This document shows positions 11,750-23,833 of a DNA stretch of 64,000 nucleotides, piece by piece. The first letter of the stretch is position 1, and every line of letters begins with the position of its first letter. The notes under the pieces were generated by a model. That model was not told where the DNA came from. It worked only from the letters and a program-made list of their open reading frames with translations, and ran no database searches. This stretch comes from Pelobates cultripes (Eukaryota > Chordata > Amphibia > Anura > Pelobatidae). The stretch spans positions 243,129,975 through 243,193,974 of the forward strand of contig OW240917.1 in assembly GCA_933207985.1 (NCBI GenBank), in the 5' to 3' direction. Made by a program: the position numbers and the translations under genes.

Positions 11750-12236
11750 CAGGGGCGGACTGAGAACCCTCAGGGCCCCCGGGCAAAATAAATCAAGGGC
11801 CCCCTTACAGGCCCCACCCATACTCTGCAGCAAGAGCCACCCTTGTCCCGCCTCCATGCACCGCCTCCAGCCACACCCTACACAATCTTTAGACACAAGG
11901 AACAAAAGGGCAATAAGCCCTTCGAGGCCCCAGTAGAGACTACAATTGAGGGCTAATGGGCCATGGAGGGGGGTCTTTCTAGCGGAGGCTATCTCAGTGT
12001 CCGAATCCCCTCCAAGCCCCATTAGATATCCCCTGCTGGAAACAGTCGCCTCCAGGCCCCAGTAGAAACTACAATTGAGGGCTAATGGGCCATGGAGGGG
12101 ATTTCTAGCAGAGGCTAGAGTCTAATGGGGCCTGGAGGGTGGTCTCTCCAACACTCTGGTTCCTATTCACAATATAGCAACACAACATAGCTCGCTGATA
12201 CCTAAGCCAAGTTGGCTCCTCTTACCTTAATTACTG

Positions 12237-12430
12237 TTGCTGGCTGGCAGTCTGTGGGCTTGCTGGCTGCGGCTGGCAGGCTGTGGGCTTGCTGGCTACT
12301 GCTGGCAGGCTGTGGGCTTGCTGGCTGCGGCTGGCAGGCTGTGGCTTGCTGGCTGTAAGCCTGTGGCTTGCTGTAGGCCTGTGGGCTGGCTACTGGCCTG
12401 TGGGCTGGCTAACTGGCTGGCTACTGGCCA
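12237..12430. repeat. ~29-bp tandem repeat
   Basis: The unit is ggcaggctgtgggcttgctggctgc with variants, about five to six increasingly degenerate copies. It creates an artefactual Gly/Trp/Leu-rich ORF. Confidence 0.75.
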
Positions 12431-12649
12431 CCACTGCGACCACCAGGAATCCATGGGGGTTACAGTGTTGAGAGTGAACTCTAGCCCGTAGCTCCAGGGC
12501 TAGAGTTGACTCTCGCAAGAGCAGTAACGTTGCCATGGTAACCGCGGCAACGCTCTGTGCTCGCGCAAGAAGGACCCAGAGGAGCTGCAGGGTGAGCTCC
12601 CAGGTCCTCTCTTCCTCCCCTGCCCGCACGGTGCCTGCGGACAGGGGAG

Positions 12650-12995
12650 GGGGGGCATTCTTCCCTCTCTGTCTCCCCCCTCCCCATCTCTCTATTCCCC
12701 CTGTGTCTCATTCTTCCCTCTCTGTCTCTTTCTCCCCCTCCCCATCTCTCTATTCCCCCTCTTTCTCCCCGTGTCTCATTCTTTCCTCTCTTTCTCCCCC
12801 CTCCCCATCTCTCTATTCCCCCTCTTTCTCCCCCCCTCCCCATATCTCTGTTCCCCCTCTTCCTTATCTCTGTTTCCCTCCTCCCATATCTCTGTTCCCA
12901 CTCCCCATCTCTCTGTTCCCCCTCTCTTTCTCCCCCTCCCCATCTCTCTGTTCCCCCCCTCTTTCTTCCCCCTCCCCATATCCTCCTTGCCCCTC
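12650..12995. repeat. Polypyrimidine minisatellite
   Basis: Repeats built from ccccatctctctattccccctctttctcc. The same kind of tract fills ~57.79-58.31 kb inside another hAT element. Ser/Pro-rich ORFs here are composition artefacts. Confidence 0.8.
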
Positions 12996-13009
12996 TTGAG
13001 TCTGAGGGC

Positions 13010-13263
13010 CGGCCGTTTAATGCTGGAGCCGCCGGGACGGGTGGCAGCCTGGCGGCTTTCCTCTCACTAACGCTGAAGGAGGAGGAGCATGTCTCTCTGT
13101 CATGCTCCCTGCGGTTCCCACAATTCCCAGCACAGGATGTGGGAACCGCAAAGGAGCATGACAGAGAGACATGCTCCGCCTCCTTCAGCGTTAGTGAGAG
13201 GAATGCCGCCGGACCGGCGAGGCTGCCACCCGGTCCGGTGGCTCCAGCATGAAATGGCCGGCC
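13010..13263. repeat. ~250-bp imperfect palindrome
   Basis: The left arm starts ggccggccgtttaatgctgg and the right arm ends ccagcatgaaatggccggcc. The arms pair through cctctcactaacgctgaagg / ccttcagcgttagtgagagg and gagcatgtctctctgtcatg / catgacagagagacatgctc. A second hairpin lies in the centre (tgcggttcccaca / tgtgggaaccgca). Confidence 0.85.
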
Positions 13264-13437
13264 CCCTCACAGTGTGCCACCGGACCGGCCACCCGGTGGC
13301 ACCTTCCTCTCAAGTGCCCAAATGCCACCCCCAATCCAGCCCTGCCTCCGGGCCCCCTGAAGGCGGACCTGGCGGCGGGCCCCCCGGCCGGGCCCTCGGA
13401 CCATGTCCGAAGTGCCCGACTGGTCAGTCCGCCCCTG

Positions 13438-13722
13438 GAAGGGATGCTGATTGGAGCAGCACGGCAATTTGCGTGCATGCACACTAGACTCCCAATGCTT
13501 CCCTGTAAGGAAGAATTGTATTGTCTGAGGTCATCAAGATTGACCTCAGCCAGCGAGGAGGGGGCAGCTGTAGGGAGATCAGCGAGCTGCAGAATGAAAG
13601 GTAAGTAAATCTGGGCAGGGGGGGTTTTGGTCACACCTAAGGGCAATAATCTGATTAGTTAATAGGACGCTATAGCATTGGAAATACATGTTTGTATTGC
13701 TAATGCTATAGTGTTCCTTTCA
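13438..13722. mobile_element. Right part of a T2-like MITE
   Basis: The right end is gctatagtgttcctttca, with the target degraded to TTCA. The left part is absent, replaced by the hAT-type region. A splice-donor-like gaaaggtaagtaa lies at ~13596. Confidence 0.5.
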
Positions 13723-14155
13723 AAAAAACATTCCAAGCACTATAAGCACTACATAGCTTTGTAGTGGTTATGTTGCCAGGAGTGTCCTGCTGCCCTCCCA
13801 CGGTAAATAGTCAAACCGTTTGTGGACAGTTTGACAACTTACCTCGGGTCCATTGGGTGCCAGGCACCTCCTTCTGGTAAACTGGGAGATCCAGATATGA
13901 GCGTTCATTAGCTCCCCCGAGCCAAGCACTGCAGTACTGGCTCGGAGCATCAGCTGGAAGCTCTTGAGCTAGGCCACGCATTGCCGGGCTCAGCTCAGTT
14001 TAGGGAGTTATCAACGATGGCAGCAGGGTGCCTGCCTGACCCCAGAAAAGTTGTCAAACCATTCTCAAAGTTTGACTACATACCTTGGGGTGGGCGCTAG
14101 GGACTCCTAGCACCATAGCCACTACAGCAGGCTAGTTCTTGCAGTGCTCCTTTAA
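13719..14155. mobile_element. T2-like MITE adjoining the previous one
   Basis: It shares the TTCA (decayed TTAA) at 13719-13722 with its neighbour and ends gcagtgctcctttaa at TTAA 14152-14155. The body (gtagtggttatgttgccaggagtg, gtttgacaacttacct) is matched within the hAT element at 57.49-57.62 kb. Confidence 0.6.
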
Positions 14156-14680
14156 GGATTATACCTTTCAACCTTATGGGGGTTTTTTTCCCGTCAGGTA
14201 TTGATTGTCTATGCGACATTGTATTTCCATGTCCTAATCCTCTCTGCAAGTGTCTGTCTCTCAATGATTTTTGGGTTGCCCCATGCAGAGTAATTTAGGA
14301 AGGGAAGATTGGCATAACTGCCCATTCCAAGCTCATTTACCTGTAGCCCCTACTGAGAGAATCTCCTCTTAACAGGATCCGCACAAATTGCATCCCGGTC
14401 ATTCTCTTATTTTTGATGTTTTCTCTTAAATTACTTGCCGGCTTAGGTGTGTGTGTTGGTGGCTGGGTTATCCTTGAACATCTCTGAAATACGCCAACCA
14501 CTCCATTAACCCCCGCATAACCACTAGTTATGAAAGTACAATGCGCACACTGTCCTTAGTAATATATTATTTAATTACACAATTTCACCACCATTTAAAC
14601 CTTTTTACAGCAAAATAAACACCAAGGACAGTCATTCTGTGACTCACCATGTGTTTAGATTTAACATGTACGCGGTTATT
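14156..14680. other. Unannotated sequence
   Basis: No coding or repeat feature could be supported. Confidence 0.35.
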
Positions 14681-14687
14681 TACTATT

Positions 14688-14858
14688 TAAAGTGAATTTT
14701 AAATTAGCCCATACAGGACTCATGAAGGGAATATTCCGTCATGATTCCCTTTTCTTTCTGTGTCCATGTTAAAAGCTAAAGTAGTTGAACTGTTAAGCCA
14801 TTTCGGCTATTTTTGCCTTAACTTTCGAATTCACTTTGAATTCCTGATAATGCTCACA
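14688..14858. mobile_element. Foldback MITE, family F
   Basis: The arms are aaagtgaattttaaatta and ttcgaattcactttgaattc around a central agctaaagtagttgaac, matching family F. No coding capacity. Confidence 0.5.
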
Positions 14859-15069
14859 TTTTATTGTTTGTTATCTAGCTGAGAATAATGGGAGTTGCAG
14901 TTCCCCTAGTTAACTCAACTTATTTTATAGCAAGTGCAAAGAATCAAATACTGTATGCAACTTTTTCAATGACAGTCAACGTTTTATTTACCATGAATCT
15001 TGCAGACACCTCATTTATTTTCCCCAAATTTTTTTTATTCTTCGCTGTTTTAAAACTTACTAAGAACTG

Positions 15070-15131
15070 TACAGCCATGCAGAATGTGTTGGCGCTTTAT
15101 AAATGCCAGTAATAAATAAATAAATAAATAA
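15070..15131 (+). mobile_element. Retroposon 3' tail fragment
   Basis: The stretch gcagaatgtgttggcgctttataaatgccag is followed by (taaa)n. This is the plus-strand form of the tails at 29.86 kb and, inverted, at 1.39 and 55.4 kb. Probably a LINE 3' end. Confidence 0.5.
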
Positions 15132-17700
15132 CAGCGTCAAAACCACTCGAGGGGACTCTCTAAGCACCAAAACCACTTCATCTTAATGTAGTGGTTATGG
15201 TGAATATATCCTGTTCCTTTTTTGCAGACAATGAAAAATATTGCCATTTTTGGGAAATGGCAATGTTTGCACTTAAGACTGACGGAGCTGGATTACAGGT
15301 GAGTTATAGTTTGTGTGGCTTTTCTTTTTACTTTTTTAATTGCAAAAAGGGTGACCTCGATCCAATGTAATGAATGTTCAAACCAAATATATGTATTTAA
15401 ACCTTTAGAGATTTAAACAAATTAGCATTGACTGAACACATACAGGGTTATGCGCTGAATTTTAAATTGTAGATAATTTTAAAACCCAAATGTAAAAAAC
15501 TAAGATGAAATACATGATTTGGAGACATTCGCCAAGTCTGCTTAGTTCACATTACGGCTATGTTAGACGCAATTTTACCAATTGGATAATCCTGATAGCA
15601 ATACTGTAAGAATTTAAAATTACGTCTTCCGATTTCAGTTTCATCAAATACCATTACCAGACCATTACCCTAACATAAATTTCACAACTTTTTAAATAAA
15701 GTTTTGTCGTTTTTTTTTTCCCTAAAACACATGCTTGCTACTATTTGTAGCTTTACAAGAAGCTACAAAAAGCCTCCTTCCACGTTACCGACTGTTGTTA
15801 TCCAACCAAGATGCAGTCTCGAAACATTTTCCCGTCCTTACCCCGCCTCGTGTCACAGGACACAGTTTAGCAGTTGACATAGTGGCTTGGCCTGTACTGA
15901 GAAGTGGGCCTAAGATGTCATCAAAAATGCTAGAAGACAGGTGCCAGTCTTTTTGTTGTTGACAGGAGATATATAATGGAGAGGATATTGCCTTGTTAGA
16001 CTTAGAGGAAATGTCTCTACCGACACTTTTATTACCGTTTTGGGTAAATCCCCTATTTTGAACTTGAAATGAAGCCTGTCTCCCATTTTTCATTAATATA
16101 AGATAGCAAAATAATACAAACATTCTAAAAGTTCTCTCACTTCCTATTTTTTTTATTTATTTTTGTAATCCAGATATAAAAAAAAATAATCTAATTTTGA
16201 CAATTCGGAATTGTCTTTGCGAAAATGGCTGGTATTACATAGCCATTAGGACAGGGAATATTTTTACACATAGTCCTCTTTTTTTCTCCTGTTCTGGCCT
16301 TTCCGAGTTTTGTGGAAATATGGAAATTCAGCTGAACCGAAACAGCTGACTTAACGAAATTCTGTCGAGCAGAAAAATAATCCACTTCTAGAAAACAGCT
16401 TTTTGTCACTTTCTCCAAATTTTGGAAATATATTAATATATCAAAAAGAGAAACACTGCTCTCTCCCATCTTCAATGAAAAATAAAACACATTTACCAAA
16501 CAGGCACTGATAGGCAGCTGGTATAGGTTATGGAAAGGCTATCACAAAAGATTAGTATTTTAGGGTAAGGGCAGTTAATGGGATATAAGCTCTATAGGGC
16601 CAGTAGGGGATGGACAGAATGTAGATGTGAGCGATACAGGTGATGTATGTAGATGCAAGAAGAGGGGTGAGCGAGTATTACAGGGTGTAAATGTTTAATC
16701 ATGTGTGATGGCTATCCCTTAGCAATGTAGCTGTAGGCTGAAGACCACTGAAAATGCAGCCTAGAACACATTACCAATGTTTAGCTCTTACTGGAACAGC
16801 CTATACGGGACTAATTAACTTGGAGTGACATCCTCGCAGTCTCGCAGGAATGAGTCATCTATCAGGAGTGGGCAACGTGTGATAAATGAGCAAACATTGA
16901 GCAGACCGAGAAAGAAGATAATTCATGCTCTCCAGGAGACATATTTCATGCACGTCTGCATCCTCCATACAGCTCCAGACGTAATTTTCCACCCAAAAAA
17001 TAATATCTCTCACAGTCTGTACATTGTATTGAGCAACCAAAGGATTGAAAAGAATAAGATGGCGCATGGTTTGAAGGTGGTGGGTTGAAGACTGAGAAGT
17101 CATGTTAGGAAGCACTATATAAAAAGGAGAGTAGATACCTGGAACAGCTTTTCCATAGAATTAGTCTTGCCTCGGGTACTAAACATATTTATGAATGCAT
17201 AGAATGTGTGTTCAACTAAAATAAACAAGCAAGATCAATTTGAGATAATAAGGGTTATTTACTAAAGAGAGAATTGTCGGGCAGAGATGGATGACACATA
17301 AGTCGGCATAGGCAGAAACCTAGGGCTCAGGCTCAGACAGGGGGCTGCATCTGTGGCTCTGAGAGCTTATTGAAAGATCTCCTTGATCGGCCCTATGACC
17401 CCTCACCTGCTTGAAGGAGCTTTGTGGTCTATACTATTATTAGGTGCAGACCAGTTTAAGAGCTCCAGTGGGATGCCACAGCGCTTTTCAATGACTCAGA
17501 GAACCGCAGCCAGCACTCTGAGTCAGTGACCTAACGGTGGCCCTAAAAGTTGTCTGCACTCAATATTGGTGCAGATCACAATGCTCCCTCCCTGAAAAAA
17601 TCAGGGATCCTTCAAAGAATGGCCACCACTGGACAAAAAGGGATAATACCCCCTACTTGCCAAAAGATAAGCAGGAGGGATGCAAAGATAAACTTCCCTT
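15132..17700. other. Unannotated; a MITE-end fragment only
   Basis: About 15148-15225 holds a MITE-like end (ctaagcaccaaaaccacttc, tgtagtggttatggtg). The rest is AT-rich with short overlapping ORFs and no recognised gene. Confidence 0.35.
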
Positions 17701-17767
17701 ACCTAACACACTCAGACACACACACACCACTCAGACACACACACCACTCAGACACACAATGTTGGTT

Positions 17768-17898
17768 CGGACTCTACTGTTATCTGACCAACAACTGCTC
17801 AACCTAACTTCCCTGCTGCTGTGATAGCGCTGTGTGAATCTGCAGCAGCAGTCATGTTAGGTTGAGCAGCGGTTGATCAGATAACAGTTGAGTCTGTC
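17768..17898. repeat. Inverted repeat with ~54-bp arms
   Basis: The left arm holds actgttatctgaccaacaac and gctcaacctaac; the right arm holds gttaggttgagcagcggttg and atcagataacagt. The arms are near-complementary across a ~23-bp centre. A CACA-rich tract precedes it at ~17710-17757. Confidence 0.75.
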
Positions 17899-18373
17899 CC
17901 AAAATGGCTGCATATCATTAGCTTTCATTAAATGTAATAAACTTTGTGAAAAAAACACGAGAAGTAAAACTTTGATGACGGTTGTCGTTTAAATGTAAAA
18001 TTCAATTTGAATTTCTCTCATTATGGAAAAGTATGATGGGTTTACCCTTAAATGCCAACATAACCTATATAAAATATCAAATATATTTGAATTCTCACTC
18101 TCCGTAAAAAAAATATTGCCCTAGCACATACCTGACCAAGTGCCCAATAAACTCCACCCAGATATGGGCTCAGAAACGGACCTCAGCAGACACCTGAACT
18201 ACGGACATCACGGAAAAACAGGTCTCTGTTCAAATCTTTTTGAATCAACGTTTCGCTTTATTTTTATTTTCTGCCAAATCCTACATAATCATGACAAAAA
18301 TAATCAATACTGCTTTATTTAAATTATTAATCATTGTTAAATAATGTAGAAAATGTTTCTTTTTAACACACAG
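17899..18373. other. Unannotated sequence
   Basis: No supportable feature. Confidence 0.35.
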
Positions 18374-18927
18374 TTAAAGTAACACTATAGTCACCTAAAT
18401 TACTATAGCTAAATAAAGCAGTTTTAGTGTATAGATCATTCCCCTGCAATTTCACTGCTCAATTCACTGTCATTTAGGAGTTAAATCACTTTGTTTCTGT
18501 TTATGCAGCCCTAGCCACACCTCCCCTGGCTATGATTGACAGAGCCTGCATGAAAAAAAAACTGGTTTCACTTTCAAACAGATGTAATTTACCTTAAATA
18601 ATTGTATCTCAATCTCTAAATTGAACTTTAATCACATACAGGAGGCTCTTGCAGGGTCTAGCAAGCTATTAACATAGCAGGGGATAAGAAAATCTTAATT
18701 AAACAGAACTTGCAATAAAGAAAGCCCAAATAGGGCTCTCTTTACAGGAAGTGTTTATGGAAGGCTGTGCAAGTCACATGCAGGAAGGTGTGACTAGGGT
18801 TCATAAACAAAGGGATTTAACTCCTAAATGGCAGAGGATTGAACAGTGAGGCTGCAGGGGCATGTTCTATACACCAAAACTGCTTCATTAAGCTAAAGTT
18901 GTTCAGGTGACTATAGTGTCCCTTTAA
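18374..18927. mobile_element. T2-like MITE; uninterrupted paralogue of the 54-55 kb copy
   Basis: TTAA at 18374-18377 and 18924-18927. The ends are gttaaagtaacactatagtcacc and ggtgactatagtgtccctttaa. Internal ccctagccacacctcccctgg recurs at 54.6 kb. The site catttaggagTTAAatcac (TTAA 18481-18484) is intact here but occupied in that copy. Confidence 0.8.
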
Positions 18928-20093
18928 GTTTATCCACTTAACCTTAAATGGTGGAGAATTGCCAAGGCAACCACATATTTTTCTGACAAAATAGCTAAGC
19001 AGAAAAAAAATGCTAAAATAGATACTTAAATTAAACTGTTTGTTTGTCAATTTCAGCTTTGGAGTAAATGTGCAAATCCCCTTGTCGGTTATCCAGAATA
19101 TATTGAATTAACTCCACGTTGTGATCTTCATAGCCTACGGAACACATTCTGGATAAATACAAGAAGTAATTGCTTTAAAGCAAAAATAAGTTGCAATGAA
19201 ACTAGGGACTGTCCTTGGAACTCTAGGCCTGTGAGCAGGTTTTCATGAGACCCAGCACACTAAGCGTGTGTCCTCATATTCATCTAGATAATTCAGAATG
19301 TCCCTGGTGAATTTAAGTATTTATATATTCAAGTTAAATATACACGGAGCAGATGCTGCCTTCTTATAGAGCCTACAGTCGATGCTCTAAGGAAATATAA
19401 ATGAATTTCAGAGCTTGGAAAATATTTCTTATAACCAAGAACTCTACATACCTTAATCCGTGGCCTCAAGGGCTATGTTAATTATAAATTGCTTGTCTTC
19501 GTTTTAACCTTAACCTGTGAGCGTAGTTGGGTAGAGCCCTACCTTTTACCATTTACATATTAGATCTTGAAAGCCAATTTCACGTAATGCTGTTAGGTTA
19601 GTATTTATGCGCCGTTAACTTGGTATACCCATGCTAATATTAGATTGAAAGCTTCTGATCCAATGTGGATCAGGGTAATAAAGTCGAAAAAGGTAGCAGT
19701 GCTTGAGTCAGGAGGACATATGTTCTGCTGTCAAATTGTCACAATCTATTCAAATATACAGATAGAATTCGTCTGATATCATCAGATGGTGAGAACCCTG
19801 GAAAATGGATTTTGACAGGAGACGAGTTAATTAGTCCGTTTAGTCTGTGTGTTTCATCTGTCCATTTCCTGTCTGAAATACAGGCTTTAATCTTGATACT
19901 TGGATGTATTTACTAAACCAGGATTTGTCGAGAACTGACAAGGGAATATCAGCCAAACTAGAAAAAAGACATCACTAAATTGCAGCGTTTTTTTGTTAAA
20001 TTTTCCACAATTCCCAGTTCAGTGGGTAACCCAACAGTATCTAAATAAAAAAATAAAAAAAGGTATTTTACATTCTATTACATGATATTGTTC
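18928..20093. other. Unannotated sequence
   Basis: Mostly AT-rich, without a recognised gene or delimitable element. Confidence 0.35.
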
Positions 20094-22451
20094 TTAACAT
20101 GACACTATAGGCATCATCTCATTAAAGTGGTTATAGTGTTTGGAGTCACATGGCGCTGTCCTTCCATTTTAGTGTTTTAATACTAAACAAGAGGCTCCAG
20201 CAGCCCATTCCCTCTGTGCTGATTCATCTAGCGTGCTGATTCATCTAGCAGCAATGGGTACCTCTTATTTACACAGACTGATTTCTAATTACATTTATTG
20301 TAGTTTAAAGACACATTACTGGGAGTATTATTAATGTGGAGCTCAGTTATACACTCACACACATTACTGGGAGCATTATTGCTGTGGAGCTCTGTTATAC
20401 ACTCATACACATTACTGGGAGTATTATTGCTGTGGAGCTCTGTTATACACTCAGACACATTACTGGGAGTATTATCGCTGTGGGGCTCTGTTATACACTG
20501 ACACATTACTGGGAGTATTATTGCTGTGGGGCTCTGTTATACACTGAGACACATTACTGGGAGTATTATTGCTGTGGAGCTCTGTTATACACTCAGACAC
20601 ATTACTGGGAGTATTATTGCTGTGGAGCTCTGTTATACACTCAGACACATTACTGGGAGTATTATTGCTGTGGAGCTCTGTTATACACTCAGACACATTA
20701 CTGGGAGTATTATTGCTGTGGAGCTCTGTTATACACTCATACACATTACTGGGAGTATTATTGCTGTGGAGCTCTGTTATACACTCAGACACATTACTGG
20801 GAGTATTATTGCTGTGGAGCTCTGTTATACACTCAGGCACATTACTGGGAGTATTATTGCTGTGGGCTCTGTTATACACTCAGACACATTACTGGGAGTA
20901 TTATTGCTGTGGAGCTCTGTTATACACTCAGACACATTACTGGGAGTATTATTGCTGTGGAGCTCTGTTATACACTCAGACACATTACTGGGAGTATTAT
21001 TGCTGTGGAGCTCTGTTATACACTCAGACACATTACTGGGAGTATTATTAATGTGGAGCTCTGTTATACACTCAGACACATTACTGGGAGTATTATTGCT
21101 GTGGAGCTCTGTTATACACTCAGACACATTACTGGGAGTATTATTGCTGTGGAGCTCTGTTATACACTCAGACACATTACTGGGAGTATTATTGCTGTGG
21201 AGCTCTGTTATACACTCAGACACATTACTGGGAGTATTATTGCTGTGGAGCTCTGTTATACACTCAGACACATTACTGGGAGTATTATTGCCGTGGAGCT
21301 CTGTTATACACTCAGACACATTACTGGGAGTATTATTGCTGTGGAGCTCTGTTATACACTCAGACACATTACTGGGAGTGTTATTGCTGTGGAGCTCTGT
21401 TATACACTCAGACACATTACTGGGAGTATAATAGCTGTGGAGCTCTGTTATACACTCGGACACATTACTGGGAGTATTATTGCTGTGGAGCTCTGTTATA
21501 CACTCAAACACATTACTGGGAGTATTATTGCTGTGGAGCTCTGTTATACACTCAGACACATTACTGGGAGTATTATTGCTGTGGAGCTCTGTTATACACT
21601 CAGACACATTACTGGGAGTATTATAGTTGTGGAGCTCTGTTATACACTCAGACACATTACTGGGAGTATTATTGCTGTGGAGCTCTGTTATACACTCAAA
21701 CACATTACTGGGAGTATTATTGCTGTGGAGCTCTGTTATACACTCAAACACATTACTGGGAGTATTATTGCTGTGGAGCTCTGTTATACACTCAAACACA
21801 TTACTGGGAGTAATATTGCTGTGGAGCTCTGTTATACACTCAGACACATTACTGGGAGTATTATAGCTGTGGAGCTCTGTTATACACTCAGACACATTAC
21901 TGGGAGTATTATTGCTGTGGAGCTCTGTTATACACTCAGACACATTACTGGGAGTATTATTGCTGTGGGGCTCTGTTATACCCTCAGACACATTACTGGG
22001 AGTATTATTGCCGTGGAGCTTTGTTATACACTGAGACATATCACTGGGAGTATTATTGCTGTGGAGCTCTGTTATACACTCAGACACATCACTAGGAGTA
22101 TTATTGCTGTGGAGCTCTGTTTTACACTCAGACACATTGCTGGGTGTATTATTGCTGTGGAGCTCTGTTATACACTCAAACACATTACTGGGAGTATTAC
22201 TGCCGTGGAGCTCTGTTATATACTCAGACACAACAACAATATTGCAAATATATACAGGGAAGTGTGTGATCTTTGCCTTTAATCGTATCTCCAGTGTAAC
22301 CGTGGCTATTGGAAGCCATGGACCCTCATTCAGTGCTAAACGGCTCAAATATGATTTCACGCTGAATCAAAGGACAGCACCCAGGGGACTGCAGTCACTA
22401 AAAACAATTCAATAAGATGAAATTACTATAGTGCCTACAGTGTCCCTTTAC
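20094..22451. mobile_element. T2-like MITE expanded by an inserted satellite block
   Basis: The left end reads TTAACATGACACTATAGGC and the right end gcctacagtgtccctttac, decayed T2-like termini. Between them lies sequence derived from the 48-bp satellite carrier, starting at ~20260 (cttatttacacagactgatt) and ending at ~22262. The carrier's own termini are missing here. Confidence 0.55.
20309..22234. repeat. 48-bp satellite, about 40 tandem copies
   Basis: The monomer reads acacattactgggagtatta, then ttgctgtggagctctgttat, then acactcag. Most copies differ by one or two substitutions; one or two show small indels (near 20490 and 20863). Because 48 is divisible by three and the unit lacks stops in several frames, long ORFs appear on both strands; these are artefacts. 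Flanks (tgatttctaa, tgtagtttaaag on the left) are shared with arrays at 47.2 and 49.0 kb. Confidence 0.95.
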
Positions 22452-23020
22452 GTTTAATTTTCTCCACCCTCGGGTGGTTATTTCGACCTACCTACCCCCT
22501 TTTTTTTTTTTTACAGAAATGTTGTTCATTAGTCATTATATCAGCTTGGATGTAGATGGAATCAGGGAACAAGATTCTTCTTGCCTCTACCTAAAAGATT
22601 CCAACATCGCATCATACAATGATTACATCACAAAGTATCCCATCAGAATTGGTACCATGTTACCCTTGGAATGTAAACACCTTGTGAATGGTCTTCATTT
22701 GAATTGCCGCATTATAAATATGGCATATCATTTTGTTACGATCTCTTGTCTTAGACAAGTAGAATGTAAGCTCTGTGGGTTTTAATGCTACATTATGTCT
22801 CCATCTAGTGACTCCATTTAGCATTGTTACTGTAATTTCACAATTAGGTTGTTAACAACATACAATGTAGTATTAATTCCCTGTTGGACAGAGGGCCATG
22901 TTTTTGGTTTTTACGCTTTCTTAAGGTCACCAAGTAATTACATTGATCAGAAATGTGTTTTTTTTCCATGACTAACATCATTCAAATTCCCATTACTGTT
23001 ACCTCAGCCTTACATTACAT
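22452..23020. other. Unannotated sequence
   Basis: A poly(T) run lies at ~22500-22512. A 103-codon ORF (22474-22785) shows no recognised domain and starts inside low-complexity sequence. Confidence 0.35.
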
Positions 23021-23022
23021 AT

Positions 23023-23155
23023 GTGACACATTACACGCTAACCACAAATAGAACGTGTGACACATTACACGCTAACTACAAATAGAATATGTGACACATT
23101 ACACAATAAATACAAATGGAACGTGTGAGACATTTTACACTAACTACAAAAACGC
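23023..23155. repeat. 34-bp tandem repeat, about four copies
   Basis: Unit gtgacacattacacgctaac followed by cacaaatagaacgt. Copies start at 23023, 23057, 23091 and 23125, the last diverged. Confidence 0.9.
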
Positions 23156-23833
23156 CTCGAGCAGTTGATTGTGTGCTCACAAAATATTTCACAGCCATTT
23201 CACGTATGAAACTAATTTCCTCCCGTGTCTAACCGGGTTTGAGGAGAGGCAATATCTCCACATACTGTTTGACAAATAAAAATCAAACATTTGCCAACAT
23301 TTATTTATGAGTTGTCTATTTTTAGAAGACCATTTTTTTTTCTTCACAAGTCACAAGATCTGAATTTAATATATTGGCACAAAAGCATCATCTGCAATAG
23401 TGACAGCTCCGTAATGATGGAACAGGGATTCTCTGGACCTTTTTTCGGAAAATAATTGCAAACAGTGTCATTCGATCCATTAAGTGAAATAGATCTTTTA
23501 TTTTGTAGAAATGTCAGATATTGTCGGCTAATCTGACACAACTAGAAATCCCGTACGGTTTTGGGGGTGACAGGACGCTGGTCTTTTTTTGTGATATCAT
23601 CTCACAACTTCTAGCAAATAACAGTTATATCTATCTAATAGTGAAAAAAAACAGCCCTTCTCTTTAAGGGGTGCAATTTAAATAAATCTTCCACCACCAA
23701 TTAAATTGGTAAACTCATGTCAGTGTCATTTAACAGGGGAGAATGAAGACATGCAATGCAAGATTAAAGTATATATTTCCAGGAAATGTATCGTTTTTAC
23801 AACAATTAGCTGAAGGGAGCCCAAATTATGTTC
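23156..23833. other. Unannotated sequence
   Basis: No supportable feature. Confidence 0.35.

Larger units (their letters stand above)
11750..13437. mobile_element. Composite hAT-type non-autonomous element
   Basis: The termini are CAGGGGCGGACTGAG (11750) and CAGTCCGCCCCTG (ending 13437), a good hAT-like inverted pair. Flanking octamers (atcagaag, gaagggat) do not match, so two elements may have recombined or a flank may be deleted. Inside are a duplicated segment (caattgagggctaatgggcc at 11943 and 12072), a 29-bp repeat, the GC-rich hairpin module (~12456-12640), a pyrimidine tract and a long palindrome. No transposase is encoded. Confidence 0.6.

Noticed and set aside
12535..13070. Ser/Pro-rich and Arg/Gly-rich ORFs
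   Set aside because: Produced by the polypyrimidine minisatellite in the composite hAT region.
11750..13437. Single clean hAT insertion
   Set aside because: TIRs agree but the flanking octamers differ, and left and right flanks belong to different contexts.
20309..22234. CRISPR-like array appearance
   Set aside because: Units abut with no variable spacers and the context is vertebrate repeat DNA. This is a tandem satellite.
20336..22282. 648-codon plus-strand ORF and a 511-codon minus-strand ORF
   Set aside because: Both are read-throughs of the 48-bp satellite. The period is a multiple of three and several frames on both strands are open, so they carry no evidence of coding.
22474..22785. 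103-codon ORF as a host gene
   Set aside because: Begins in a poly(T)-encoded Phe run and has no recognised similarity.
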